Source: Dictyophora rubrovolvata (taxonomy: Eukaryota; Basidiomycota; Agaricomycetes; Phallales; Phallaceae). Taken from it: DNA of 64,000 nucleotides. The notes below the pieces were generated by a model. The model saw nothing but the letters and a program-made list of their open reading frames with translations. It had not been told where the DNA came from and made no database searches. Below, one piece after another: positions 23,207 through 35,450 of this stretch (positions are counted from its first letter, which is position 1; every line of letters starts with the position of its first letter). The stretch spans positions 496,001 through 560,000 of the forward strand of contig CP114122.1 in the NCBI GenBank assembly GCA_029959195.1. The letters run 5' to 3'. A program made the position numbers and the translations under genes.

Positions 23207-24162
23207 GGAACGAAGCTTTTCTTATCTCCTTTATTATTAAAGGTCTAAAACTTTGTTTTTCCTCAAAAATGTGAAATAGTTTTTCTTTTTGTTCTCTGTC
23301 AGTCGTGTCGAATATACAGACAAAAGTCTTCAGTTTTTTTTTCTACATCACATGTCGGCATGAAGAACCAAGCTGACATCACTTGAAAAGAATTTACATT
23401 CTTTGATTCGAAATTTGGACTTCTGCTTAAGCTCTAGAGGACGGTCTCCTACGACAACGAGACAAATAATACTTGCGGATACTCCTGCTGGTGCTTCTAC
23501 ACTGGCAAGAGAGCGCGGAACAATGTTTTTCCTTGTAGGAGCGGGTTTTTGAGTTTATGATGATCAACTTGAAGTTGCGCGTCCACCGATAACGGCCCAG
23601 TTTTACCCATCCAAAGCATCAATGATATAGCTGTTTGTTCGTCAATGAAATCAATGCCTTTTCCACGACTTCAGATAATCGGCTGCGTATTTTGTGTATG
23701 TACCTTAAGAAATCCCATCACGAGAGTCAGGGGTTGATCCCTGATAAATATTTTCCTGAAAGACAAGCCAAGTGTATACTATAGTTCTTGGAGTATCTTT
23801 GATTTACGAGATTTCGGACCCCATAGATACATTTGAAGCACGATGCAACGACACCCAGGAATTGAAAACGTTCACAAATATAAATCTGAGCCTGAAAGCA
23901 CGACAAAGGGACGTGTGTGTTCTTTGATGGTGAAACGAGATGGAGGGGTTTAGACTCCGACATTGACACGGTCGGCTGATTTCGGTCAACTCCGGTCTCA
24001 ACCTCAGGCTACGCTTCCCACCTCGCCTTCCTTTCGTCCACATCTAAACCCTAAAAATCGCAAGTGTCTTTCTCCACATTTGTTGACATAATCCCTTTCT
24101 TATTTCAACCCTCTAGAGTATTCTCTTTTTCTTTTTGCAAAAAAAAAAGGATATAGGCCTTC
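23207..24162. other. Intergenic between GH7 and G-beta
   Basis: About 950 bp. The first part is the GH7 3' region (AT-rich). Weak open frames on the minus strand (23727-24043) show no motif. A pyrimidine-rich run and A10 tract (24121-24150) lie just before the G-beta start. Confidence 0.4.
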
Positions 24163-25485
24163 ATGTCACAAGGTCAATCAGATATACAAGAGCGTATCGC
24201 TGCGGCTAGGAGGGAGGCTGAAAGCCTCAAAGAGCGTATTCGGGCAAGGCGGGAATCAGCCGCTGACACCAGTCGTATGTTCATCGTCATTCCTTCAAGA
24301 CATTTATATCTACTCATATACGTTTTTACTTTACCCTTAGTACGGGCCATGGCTGCTGAAGTAGAAGCCCTACCTCGTATATTTCTTCGGAATCGGCGTT
24401 TTCTGCGCGGACATCTTGCCAAAATTTATGCCATGCATTGGGCAACTGATCGTCGACATTTGGTTTCTGCCTCTCAAGATGGAAAGCTCATCGTCTGGGA
24501 CGCTTACACCACCAACAAAGTACATGCCATTCCCCTTCGCTCTTCGTGGGTCATGACATGTGCCTATTCACCAACTGGGAACTTCGTCGCATGCGGAGGT
24601 CTTGATAACATTTGCTCAATATATAACTTGAGACGATCGGAAGGCAATGGTCGTGTCGGCGGTGCCAGAGAACTTAGCGCCCATTCCGGTTATCTCTCGT
24701 GCTGCAGATTTTTGAATGACAGACAAATCATCACTAGCAGTGGAGACATGACTTGCATGCTTTGGGATATTGAAGCCGGCGTGCGTGTTATGGAATTCAA
24801 TGATCATACTGGGGACGTCATGAGGTTCGTCCAAGATGTCTCCAACTATTCTCTTCTTCTAAATTCAACTTTGACAATTTATTCAGTATCGCACTTGCAC
24901 CCAATTTGAACACGTTTGTTTCCGGTGCATGTGATGCTAGCGCAAAATTATGGGATATCCGAACTGGGAAGTCCACCCAAACATTTGTCGGACACGATTC
25001 GGACATCAATTCCGTCACGTACGTACCATTTCTCTCCCACCCACCTGCCCTTCCTTTCAAAGATTCTAAAATTCTCCCAACTTCTCCCTCCATTTAGGTA
25101 TTTCCCTAACGGCGACGGATTTGCGACCGGTTCCGATGACGCCTCTTGCCGTTTGTTCGACATCAGAGCTGATCGTGAACTCAACACATTTACACACGAT
25201 AACATCCTCTGCGGGATTACGAGCGTAGCCTTCTCCATTTCTGGACGGCTTTTGTTCGGAGGATATGATGATTGGACTTGTAATGTCTGGGATACACTAA
25301 AAGGAGACCGAATAGGAGTCCTGACCGGTCATGAAAACCGAGTAAGTTGCTTGGGTGTAAGCTCAGATGGCATGGCACTCTGCACAGGTAGCTGGGACGC
25401 TACATTGAAAGTACGCGACTCTTTTTAGTTCCGCCCTCTCAGAATTTTTTTTACCAACAATTTACTTTTTTAGGTGTGGGCATAG
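24163..25485 (+). CDS. Heterotrimeric G-protein beta subunit
   Basis: Partners G-gamma and G-alpha in pheromone and nutrient signalling. The N-terminal coiled coil reads [20 protein letters not shown]. Seven WD40 repeats follow, with the signature blocks [75 protein letters not shown] and [12 protein letters not shown]. The closing strand is completed by a tiny last exon encoding VWA after an intron near 25409-25473. Other introns lie near 24275-24341, 24824-24887 and 25019-25098. Length matches the family (about 350 residues) and no residue looks lost. Confidence 0.95.
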
Positions 25486-26016
25486 GGGATAGACCGGTGG
25501 CTCTTCGGCCTTCAGTTTGCATATTTAACTATCACTTGTTTAGGTTATCAAATTTTGTTCATCTATACCATACCTTACCATCTAACAACACTCCTTTAAC
25601 AACCTTTCTAGTTATAGTTCAAACCAAGTTTTATAACGTTTGCTTCCTTTTTCCCCTTCATTCAATTTGCTGTCTATTTCTGTCATGTTCATTATTTGTC
25701 TACCTTTTCTACCTATATATATTCTTTTCACGCAGAACGGCTCCAGGTCCATCTTCAATTCAAATAAAGGGAAGGATAAGTACTTATTAAAAGTGATGAA
25801 GTGGGCGGACGTCTCCGTTCGACCGCTTCCTTTGAAGATATGGTCATGTCACGCGCACGTATCATATAATACCAGACGTATTGTTCCCTGGACTTCAAAA
25901 TTTATGAAACTTCGACGCGAGTTTGTCGCTGTTCGAAGCCAGCTTGAACATGCCTAAGCTAAACCAGCAGCATGGATTGGTTATTGAAATTTCGGAAAAA
26001 AATTTCTCTTTGTCAA
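25486..26016. other. Convergent 3' regions of G-beta and Spo7
   Basis: About 530 bp between two converging stop codons, T-rich on the plus strand to about 25735. Open frames here (25476-25957) are low in complexity and not convincing. Confidence 0.4.
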
Positions 26017-27128
26017 CTATGGAGAGGACAGTGGTGATAGAGATGGCGATTTACTACGGTTGCTCCGTCTCGACCGCGTCATTATTCCCTCTTCGGGCGC
26101 GGGACTTGTTCTTCTCGACGATGAAGGCGTGTCATGCAGTGTCCGAGTGAATGTGTGATTAGTATCATCGGACTGACTGGAAGCAGAGTGCAGCCGAATC
26201 CGGGGGGGAGTAGATACTTGTCCCTGATAAGGGTTGGTTTGTTTTCGCCACGGTGTCCACTGAAACCAAGCCTTCTGGTTTTGTATTAATCTACGTTGAC
26301 TTTCCCGCTTACGCTCGAAGGCAGCTCTATATCGTTCATAACCTTCCCGAAAAGAAGGATCGACGCGTGAGGAGAAAATGAGTTCGCCTCGTGGATTGCT
26401 TGTTGGCGGAATGTTGGAAATGGTCGAACCTCTGCGGGGTGAGGAAGCTCGAGAGATGGGGGCTTGCATTTCAGACGTTGGTGAATCCTCTGTACGGCCG
26501 AAATAAGACAGCGGATTGAATCTTGAACGATGCGGCTGTGTCCTGACGTTAAGGTAAAGATTGAAAGAGCGGAGAGCGCGATTGGCATGAGGAACATATC
26601 TGAAGGATGAAATACACACTTTTTCTTAGTATTACCATCTTTTGCCTGTGTAAGATAGCACGAGATTCCAAGTACCTGTTCGCATATCCAATCTTTTCGT
26701 TATACATCCCACTGGCAAAAAAGAGCACAAGTGTCGTAATCGAGATTAAGAGGAATGCCGATATGACATAAGGATGTGGTATAATAGGTCCATATTCTGG
26801 TGCGAAATACCGAAGTGCAAAGTTTAAGGGCATGGCGAAAAACGAGGTATACAAAAGCACGTCCGAAAGGAGTATAATGATGAGTAAAAGAAGTTGTACA
26901 AGGAATACTGGACAATATTTAATATCAAATATAAATATATATAGTCGATTTAAAAACGTATATGACATTACACTGATAGCGCGACTTCCGGCGACGAAGG
27001 TTGGCCGCGTTTGTTTTGAGGCGTTCTTCAAAGAGAAGTAAATCGCGATAGGTTGCAATATCATTTGCAGGATTGAATAGTTGCTGTTCTATAATGGTTG
27101 ATGTAGATGCTGGAGAGAAACGTGGCAT
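26017..27128 (-). CDS. SPO7: Spo7-like regulatory subunit of the Nem1-Spo7 phosphatase
   Basis: With Nem1 it dephosphorylates lipin (Pah1) at the nuclear envelope/ER and so controls membrane lipid synthesis. The start MPRFSPASTST is followed by the conserved block DIATYRDLLLFEERLKTNAA and LRRRKSRYQ. Two membrane helices follow (VQLLLLIIILLSDVLLYTSF; HPYVISAFLLISITTLVLFF), then YANRYVPHANRALRSFNLYL. A long basic, Ser-rich fungal extension ends NRSKSPSLSPLSSP. Two introns (near 26600-26680 and 26910-26970) interrupt it. Topology and the RDLLLFEERLK motif fit Spo7/CNEP1R1. The 3' extension is longer than in yeast. Confidence 0.87.
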
Positions 27129-27272
27129 GTTGAAGAAAAAGTAGAACCGGTGCGATCGAAGAATTTGGGGTACGAGGAAACGGCCATGTCACGCAGTCAC
27201 AACTAGTGATTGACTATTGCTATTGCCAGCGAAATCACGCGCCGCGACGCGTCTTTTTTTTTGTCACCGACA
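27129..27272. promoter_or_regulatory. 144-bp divergent promoter of SPO7 and MRE11
   Basis: A short shared upstream region with no TATA box; it holds gattgac and attgcc motifs near 27208-27228. Confidence 0.45.
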
Positions 27273-30074
27273 ATGTCTGATTCACCGCGAGATAATACTT
27301 TGCCATTTCAACGGAAAATCAATGAAAACTGTAATTTCTCACATCATATTGTCAGAGCGGACGGTCTTATTTTGCGAGTTCAGATCCCGAGGATATTGTT
27401 AAGATTATGTTGGCAACGGATAATCATATAGGTTTTCTTGAAAGAGATCCTATTCGGGGACAAGATGCTATCAACACATTCCAGGAAATTCTCCAACTAG
27501 CAGTCAAACACGACGTGAGTATATCCCCCCTACTTTGTTTTTTGGGCTTCGGAGCTCAAGAAATTTAGGTGGACTTTGTACTCTTAGGCGGTGATCTTTT
27601 CCACGAGAACCGCCCCTCTCGCGACTGTATTTACCGGGTTACCGCTTTACTCCGAGAATATACTTTAGGTGACAAACCGATATCAGTCGAGTTGTTGAGT
27701 AATCCGGACGAAGGCAAGGCTTCCGGTTTTTCGTGAGTACTATGCATTTTTGCCTGGTTCGTGCTTTTTAATATGTCAAAGATTCCCGGCTGTTAATTAC
27801 GAAGACGGCAATTTCAATGTGGCCATGCCTGTTTTTTCAATACACGGCAACCACGATGATCCACAAGGCACGGGCCCAGTCTGTATCTATCGTTTCTTCC
27901 CCGAACTATTGGCTTATCTCTGTCTCACAATAGGACGGAGCATTATCTGCGCTAGACTTGCTTTCCGTTACTGGTCTCATTAATTACATAGGAAAAGTAG
28001 AATTGGAGCCCAATGAAAATGATCCAAATTCAGCTGGTATATCGGTCAAGCCTGTTCTTCTTCGAAAAGGAAGAACGCGTTTAGGTTTGTATGGCATTGG
28101 AAATATTAAGGATGCGAGAATGCATTATGAGCTGAGGAGCAATCGTGTTCGGATGTTTATGCCCAAAGATAAAGAAGACTGGTTCAATATTTTATTGGTT
28201 CATCAAAACCGGTTCGTTGACCATCAATCCTAACCAGCAACGGGTATTGAATAATATCTAGAGTCAAACACGGCCCTCAACAATTCGTTCCAGAAGGCAT
28301 GTTCGATGATAGCATCAATCTTGTGATTTGGGGACATGAGCATGACTGTCGATTGAAGCCCGAATCTGTTGCTGGGAAGGAATACGTTATTATTCAGCCC
28401 GGTTCCTCAGTCGCGACATCTCTAGCAGATGGGGAATCTCAACAGAAGTCCGTCTCAAGTTCTCTTAGACTGCCCTTACATTAAATGAAAGTTCAGACAC
28501 GCCGCACTACTTGAAATTCAGGGGCAAGCTTTTCGATATACACCTATTCCTCTTCGAACTGTTCGACCGTTTGTCATGGAGGAGGTTACTCTTTTAGATT
28601 TAGAAGCTGACGGAAAACTGAATATAACCAAGCCAATGGAAGTCAATAAATATCTCAAATCCCTCGTATGGTTATTTCCTTTCTTTTTTGAGCTTTAGAT
28701 TTTCTCAAAGGGCTATCAAGGTAAACTCGTTAATTGATAAAGCTAACGCTGAATGGGACGAGCGTAATGCTGCGGCCATAGCAGAAGGAGAGAAGGAATT
28801 GCCCAAGATGCTCCCGTTAATCCGTTTGAAGGTGAATATACGAGTAAAGCCTTTTGATTGTGTACTGAGTGAAAATTAGGTTGATACAACGGATGTTCCG
28901 GAAATGTCAAACCCTGTTAGGTTTGGTCAAGAGTTTACGGGTCGAGTTGCAAATCCTCGCGATTTACTCGCCTTTCATCGCACCAAAAAGGCTGCCGCAC
29001 GATCAAAAATTCATACCGACGAACCAGAACTATCTATCGATGATCCCGAGTTAACTGTGAAAGAAAAATTAGAGCGAATTCGCGTGGAAACACTTGTACG
29101 AGAATACCTCGCTGCACAAGAACTGCAATTACTCGGGGAGCATGGAATGTCAGATGCTATTCAAACATTCGTTGACAAGGATGACATTCATTCTATATCA
29201 CGGTAAATTTTTCGTTTTATAGAAAAAAGAATTCGGCTGCAAAAAATCATATACTCTTCAGCTTTGTAGTCAAAAGTTTATCCACTTTACAAAGTAGTGT
29301 CACAACTACCGAACTCAACGAGGAAGAATTGGAGGAACGCGTAAGATTTTGTCTTTTATTAGGAATATCGAAAAACACTCACTGTTTCAGTTAATAAGGG
29401 CCAAGGAGAAGGCAGAAGAGGATTACGTTAGTAAAAAACCTGCGAAGAAAACAGACAACAAGGTATGTACATACTTCACTGTATGTATATGCTGGCTGTT
29501 GCATCTATTAAAATTATAAAAGAAAAACAGAGGTAACGTGTCGGAGCAAGAATCTGTGGACTCTATGGCGTTGTCTGCCGATCCCGATTTATCGGACGAC
29601 TTTGAGGCGAGGAGAAAATCTTCTGCCAAAAAAACAACTGCGACGAAAAAACAAAGCGCGAAGGGTAAGGAGAAACAGGAAAGATTAACGGTTAATGTTA
29701 AAAACAATTGTTGATCTATGATCTATGTTCTTACTACTAATCAGGTGTCGGAAGAGGAAGATATTCCCTCTCCAGAAGAGGTACAGGTAAAACCTAAGAA
29801 AACGCGTACAGCAGTTTCCAGGTACGTAACGATTGAGCTCACTGCAGTGTCACTCACTTCCATTTTAGTAGTACAAGAGGGAGGAAACCTACCACTGCAA
29901 AGAAAGGAACATTAAGACAAACTACATTACCCAGGAGAACGACCGGACGTACTACCGCTAATAAAGCCAAAAATAAATTAACCGATGCTGTGAGTTATCT
30001 TTCCGTACTGGTGGCGAGGGTGAGATTATCTCATTTCTATTCAGATATCCATCAGCGATGAGGACGATCAATAA
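27273..30074 (+). CDS. MRE11: MRE11 double-strand break repair nuclease
   Basis: Nuclease of the Mre11-Rad50-Nbs1 complex that senses and resects DNA breaks. All phosphoesterase motifs are present in order: [39 protein letters not shown] and VIWGHEHDC. The capping domain ([26 protein letters not shown]) follows, then the DNA-binding region with [13 protein letters not shown]-like text ([13 protein letters not shown]). The long charged C-terminus is rich in Lys, Glu and Arg. A short first exon encodes [19 protein letters not shown] before an intron near 27331-27392. At least a dozen introns are needed. The last exon ends ISISDEDDQ at 30074. The gene looks intact. Confidence 0.95.
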
Positions 30075-30243
30075 CGGTCCGGGGAATTCGTTGCTTCGGG
30101 GTTCCATATGTAAATTAAATTCCTAACTAAAAAACTTGCATTGACTACGTCAAATTTCCGCGAGTGAGCAATAGATATCATTTATGCAGGAATAAGAGCC
30201 GAAAACAAACGAAACGCAGCAGAAGTAAAGGCAAAGGATAAAA

Positions 30244-31508
30244 TTACAATAGACTGTCCATACGGCTGAAAACTTCAAACACCGCTGCAATAATTTCGAA
30301 GGACAAGTCTTCTTCCTCTTTCATTTCTTTTTTCACTTCTCGAACCAGCTCCATCACGGCGTCTTTTCCACTGTCCTGTGAAAGCCCTTCACGTTTTCTT
30401 GGAGATCCTTTCGGGTTGTTGTCTCCTGAGCTGGTTCCAAATGGCCAGCAGCAAAACTCAGCAAGGATATCGTCACATCGAGCAAAGGCATCTTCTCTCT
30501 CTTCATATCCTAATCTAGTTAGACCATTATCCAACACGCTGGCTGCGTATGCGGAACAAACGAGAGCGACACTTCTCGTAATACGGGCTTGTGTCCCTTC
30601 CTTTTCCAGAGCTTGTGGTGGTATTGATGTCGTGCGTGAGGTAAGAAAAGTAACTATTCGATTGACTATTGCATCTTTCGTTCGGGTATCTGCGATGGGA
30701 TGGGTAGCCATATCGAACAGGAGGAAATTTCGTTTTTCAGTGCGAAGGATGCCCTTATCGACTAGTCCTTTGGCAAGGCGTTCGCGGACTTGTTTCAGCT
30801 GGTAACCAATTTTAAGAACATTCCATGTTTCACCTGCATAGAGAGAGAGAGAGAGAGAGAGAGATTCTCACAAGTTAGCCGCTTTTGGAACTTGATTAGT
30901 CTGAAAGAAAGGGAGGTCACCCACCTGACATTAGATCAATCCAGTTCCCCACGCCCATCTTTTCTTCAGTGGTATTAATGATTTTTAATGCTTCATCCAA
31001 AATTGTCTCTCCTGTTTGTCGATCATCTTTCACTTCTATCAGACGATCTGTAAGAGGCAGACGTCGTCGTGCAGGATCGCGAACCATGGCAATCCTACGA
31101 CGCAAGGCGAGTTCGATGAGGATACAACCTCGAAGGGCATATGATATATTGTCGTTCCAAAAGGATAGATAGCCCTTGAAAATGAATGTGATATTGACAG
31201 TTGGTCTATGCTTCACAGAAGGATAGACCATACGATACCTGTTTGTCCTTTAAACCTAGTAGCAGTATTTCTTCGAGTATAGTCAGCTTGGGCAGCTTGC
31301 CGCCATGTTCTTCCACGTCATCATTGCTGAGGTCTCTAGGATCAAATGCTATGCGATTTCCGCCCTCCAAAGCAGTACCAGCATGACCGTGTGTCGTGCC
31401 ATTGCTTTCATGCGTTGAAGGACCTGGTAACAAAGACTCATTTCCATTCGACTCAGGCGCGGTGGCGGCAGCGACGCGACGTCTAGAAAGCCCTCCAGCG
31501 GATGCCAT
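30244..31508 (-). CDS. VPS74: GOLPH3/Vps74 family Golgi phosphoprotein
   Basis: Binds phosphatidylinositol-4-phosphate on the Golgi and retains glycosyltransferases. Spliced text shows the family core: KLTILEEILLLGLKDKQ, then GYLSFWNDNISYALRGCILI, ELALRRRIAMV, GETILDEALKIINTTEEK, VGNWIDLMSGETWNVLKIGY and QLKQVRERLAKGLVDKGILR. The end matches (LFDMATHPIADTRTKDAI; GYEEREDAFARCDDILAEF). A Ser/Lys-rich insert (PFGTSSGDNNPKGSPRKREG) near the end is unlike yeast Vps74. One intron near 30832-30925 uses a (CT)n run as its polypyrimidine tract. Divergent from PRP46. Confidence 0.93.
30841..30864. repeat. (GA)12 microsatellite inside a VPS74 intron
   Basis: Twenty-four bases of GA on the plus strand, read as (CT)12 just before the atgcag acceptor of the VPS74 intron. 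Confidence 0.85.
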
Positions 31509-31672
31509 CGTATGTCCGGATTATATATATCCAAGGCCTCGTAGAGCGAAACGAGCTCGGGCGCAGCTTATAAGGTTTCTTATATAAATTTAGGTCTTTT
31601 TTGGAGTTACTGCGTGACATGCAGTGTCGAAAAACAAGCGCCGCTCCTCCTCGGTCATTACCGTAACTAAAC
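31509..31672. promoter_or_regulatory. 164-bp divergent promoter of VPS74 and PRP46
   Basis: A shared upstream region with an AT run (attatatata near 31519-31528) on the VPS74 side that could act as a weak TATA. Confidence 0.45.
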
Positions 31673-33277
31673 ATGTCGACTCTTCCACCACTTGAGCCGC
31701 TGTTGCGAACAAGTCTCAAAAGGACAAGAGATGTATTTGCTAGCGCATCTGGAGATAATTTTCAAGATGATCCGAAAAGGTTCGCTCAAAATTTCCATAT
31801 CCTGAGCTTTGAGGTTGACTGCTTTCTTTACATATAAGCACTCGCCTCAAGCTGACTACCAAAATGAACGACGAATACAAATATGCACTTACACTTCCAT
31901 CTGCATTACTCGCTCAACAAGGATCTGTAGGACCTGTAGGACCTGCAGGTCGCCCGAGACAAACCCTCAAAGCTATCACGGCTGGACGTAAGTTTCAGTG
32001 AAACAAAAGAGCTTGGACATAATTTCATACTCTTTTTTCTCTTCTAGCATCAGCAGATCCTTCTCTTGCTTTGATTCCAGCCCCACAGGCTCCAAAACAA
32101 TCCACATTAGCATCCCAATCCAGTCTTGCTCTCGCTCTCGCTCGGCATAAAACCACCCGCACCATTAAACCAGAGTTCCATCCTCAATGGTCTTTAAAAC
32201 GCGTTATCTCAGGCCATTTAGGATGGGTCAGATCTGTTACTGTTGAACCAGGCAATAAATGGTTTGCATCAGGAGCCGGAGATCGTGTCATAAAAATTTG
32301 GGATTTGGCTAGCGGAGAATTGAAACTTAGCTTAACGGGTCATATTAGTACAGTGCGAGGATTAGCCGTGTCAGATCGACATCCTTACCTCTTCAGCTGC
32401 GGAGAGGACAAGGTCAGAAGTGTGTGAACATCAACTGTGCGTTCGCTAAATCTATTTTTTTTTCTCTGCTCAGATGGTCAAATGCTGGGATCTCGAAGCA
32501 AACAAAGTAATTCGACATTATCATGGACATTTGAGTGGGGTTTATTCCCTTTCGCTTCACCCGACACTAGATGTCCTCGTCACCTCTGGACGTGATGCCT
32601 CTGCAAGAGTATGGGATATGCGCACGAAAGCTAACATCCATGTTTTATCGGGCCATACCGCTACAGTGGCTGTTGTGCGTTGTCAGGAATCTGACCCTCA
32701 AGTCGTTACTGGTAGTATGGACAGTACTGTTCGCCTGTGGGATCTCGCCGCAGGGAAGACATTGACTCAACTAACTCATCATAAAAAATCTGTCCGGTCA
32801 TTAACAATCCATCCTACTGAATTTAGTTTCGCGTCCGGATCCGCTGGAGGGAATAATATCAAAAAGTGGAAATTTCCTGATGGAAATTTCGTGTTCAACT
32901 TCGCAGGACATAACGCAATCATCAATACCCTGAGTGTTAACAGCGAGGGTGTATTATTCTCTGGAGGTGGGTAGTTATTTCACTATTAGATGCTGCTCTT
33001 TTGACAAAACGATATTTAATTAGGTGATAATGGAACCCTCACTTTATGGGATTATGCAAGTGGCACACCATTTCAAACTATCGATGATATTCCGCAACCT
33101 GGCTCGCTCGAAGCGGAAGCTGGCATATTTTGTTCCACATTCGATCAAACTGGTACGAGGCTCATCACCGGTGGAGCAGATAAGACCATCAAGGTTCGTT
33201 GCCGTTTGGGATGTCAAATTGTTCTAGCTTGACATTTATCTCATCCCTTGCAGATCTATGCGGAGCAGACTCAGTAG
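31673..33277 (+). CDS. PRP46: Pre-mRNA splicing factor PRP46/PLRG1 (WD40)
   Basis: A WD40 subunit of the Prp19 (NineTeen) complex needed for spliceosome activation. The start [20 protein letters not shown] precedes a Pro/Ala linker. Family-specific text is [20 protein letters not shown] and [20 protein letters not shown]. Repeats continue with [68 protein letters not shown] and [15 protein letters not shown] tiny last exon gives IYAEQTQ and stop at 33277. Introns near 31780-31848, 31988-32046, 32412-32473, 32964-33023 and 33195-33253 fit the spacing. Seven blades are present and the gene looks whole. Confidence 0.94.
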
Positions 33278-33687
33278 AAGATCCAAACACGTCTATACAT
33301 CCCTATCACCTTTCGTGCCCCTCCTTTGTATCAATATATGACTAGTCTTTGATCGCTAACCACGTCCAGTCGAACGAACGACAGCCAAGTGGTGGTACAT
33401 ATGTATGTTCAAGTATGTATGACAAGTACGCGGTAAGACACGTGTGGCAAACTCTAGTTAATCTTGGACTATCGGTAGCCACTCGACATCAAATGGTTTT
33501 ATAGCCATTGGAAGTTTGCTCCCAATTGTAGAATCTACTTGTATTGAGGCGAATTTAACCAACGAGACTTGAACGAGACTGCCAAGCTATTTGTAAGTTG
33601 TGTGACGATGTGACAGAATCACAGACTGCGTTTGCCCGTCGGACCTTCAAAGATTTTTATCCCTCTCTTCTGCAAATTTGTCTATTC
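33278..33687. other. Intergenic between PRP46 and zuotin
   Basis: About 410 bp. No motif seen beyond short repeats of tatgta near 33400-33420. Confidence 0.35.
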
Positions 33688-35215
33688 ATGGTGTCCGTAT
33701 TGGATTTGCCCGCCATTACACTGTCTTCACCTTTATACGATAAGTGGGCACCCAAAAATGCCGAGGATTTTACTATAACCGGTACGCGAAACTGGTTTTC
33801 ACTCCTTCAACAACAGCAACTCATTAGAATATATCATTGCAGCCTCGGGTCCACAGGTGCTGGTCCCGACCGGCGCGGCTTATTTTGCCCACGTCAGACG
33901 TACTGTACTGAAAAGAACGATTGAGGAAGATGAGGAGTTAGAGGCGAAAGAGACCGAACGGAAGAGGGTTCTCGCTGCAAACAACAATTCTAATGGCGGG
34001 GTTGATGATTCGGGATTAATCGAAGAAGAGACGGTGGATTTACTATTGTTAGATCCCAAGGAATGGAAGGTTGGTAAAAAATGCTTTCAATCTCTGCCTC
34101 GTACCTTTTAACATTCTTCCCAGAAACAAGACCACTATAAAGTTCTCGGTTTATCACAGCTTCGGTTTAAAGCTACAGAAGAACAGATTAAGATCGCCCG
34201 TTAGGTCTCCGTCGTCATACCATTTCAAGTATTTTCTAATTTTTCTTCGAGCAGATCGAAGAAAAGTTTTAAAGCATCACCCGGATAAAAAAGCTGGTTC
34301 AGGCGACTCCAACGACGACGCTTTCTTCAAATGTATTCAAAAAGGTATTGTACCGCCTTACTATCTTGATTCTGAATGATAATTATTAATACTACTTGAC
34401 TATTTCATAGCCATGGAAACATTAACAAATCCTGAAAGGCGTAGACAATTTGATAGTGTCGATCCATACTATCTCGAATTGGAAGAAAGCATTCCTATAC
34501 CCCAAAAGGACTGGAAAGAAAGCAAATTCTTCACTGAGATGAGTCCAATATTTGAGCGTGAAGCTCGATTCTCCAAAATCCAGCCAGTCCCGATGCTGGG
34601 CAACATAGACGATACCAAGGAAGCCGTGGAATCATTTTACGATTTTTGGTACAACTTTGATTCATGGCGTAGCTTTGAATATCTTGATAAGGAGGTGAAT
34701 GAAGGAAGCGATAGGTACGGTTGACAATACTCGCAAAGCGTCTTAAAAATGCATGGACTAACATTTCCCATATGTATATATAGTCGGGATGACAAGCGGT
34801 ACACGGAGAAAAAGAACAAGTCAGAACGCGCCCGCCGGAAAAAGGAAGATACGGCCAGACTTCGTCGCATTGTGGACCTTACATTGCAGTTTGACCCTCG
34901 GATCAAACGAATAAAGCAAGAAGAAAAGGAAGCTCGAGACGCCAAAAAACGTACTAAAACTAATGGCTCAGGAGCGAATACGCCGTCGAAAGCAGCACAG
35001 GAAGAAGCTAAACGGAAGGCAGAGGAAGAGGCCAAAGCCAAAGAGGAAGCAGAAAAGGCAAGTACAAGTCGCTTTGATGAAGACTTCTCCTCATATCTCT
35101 TTTTTCTCTCTCTCAGGCCGAAAAAGCTGAGGCAAAGAAGGCTAAGGCTGCTGCTGCGAATGCTGCCAAGAAGGCTCGTCGAGCTGCCCGAGCTGCAGAA
35201 GCTGAGGCTGCATGA
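33688..35215 (+). CDS. ZUO1: Zuotin, ribosome-associated J-domain co-chaperone
   Basis: Part of the ribosome-associated complex that stimulates Hsp70 (Ssb) on nascent chains. The start MVSVLDLPAITLSS leads to PLYDKWAPKNAEDF, the J domain (HYKVLGLSQLRFKATEEQIK, with HPD in KHHPDKK), the zuotin homology domain (PVPMLGNIDDTKEAVESFYD, FWYNFDSWRSFEYLD) and a charged ribosome-binding helix rich in Lys, Glu and Ala. The reading frame across 35058-35117 holds only if a GC-AG intron (donor AAG|gcaagt) is removed, giving an Ala/Lys-rich end at 35215. At about 390 residues it lacks a yeast-like C-terminal four-helix bundle or SANT domains. HNH copy A starts 235 bp downstream. Confidence 0.9.
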
Positions 35216-35387
35216 GTTGGTGTAGTAGTTTTATTGTTTCTATCCAATATTATTGGACACCCATTTTTTTCAGTTCAGTGTTGTAAATACTGAGTCGTCA
35301 CTGTATGTAGTTCGCGTCGACCGAATATACCGTGCGAAGTGAAATCTGCGGAGTCAGAATTTGCTACCGCCGGCGAATCCAATTAAT

Positions 35388-35395
35388 TGACGTCA
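35388..35395. promoter_or_regulatory. CRE-type palindrome upstream of HNH copy A
   Basis: TGACGTCA, 55 bp before the ATG. The same palindrome occurs 61 bp before HNH copy D, in conserved flanking sequence. A bZIP (ATF/CREB) factor is the usual binder. Confidence 0.5.
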
Positions 35396-35450
35396 TCTTT
35401 GGTGACACCGACTTGTCTTTCTCTCGGCTACTACTTGGAGTAACACTACT

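Noticed and set aside
25476-25957. Plus-strand frames after the G-beta stop
   Set aside because: Low-complexity Phe/Leu/Ser text typical of T-rich 3' UTR.
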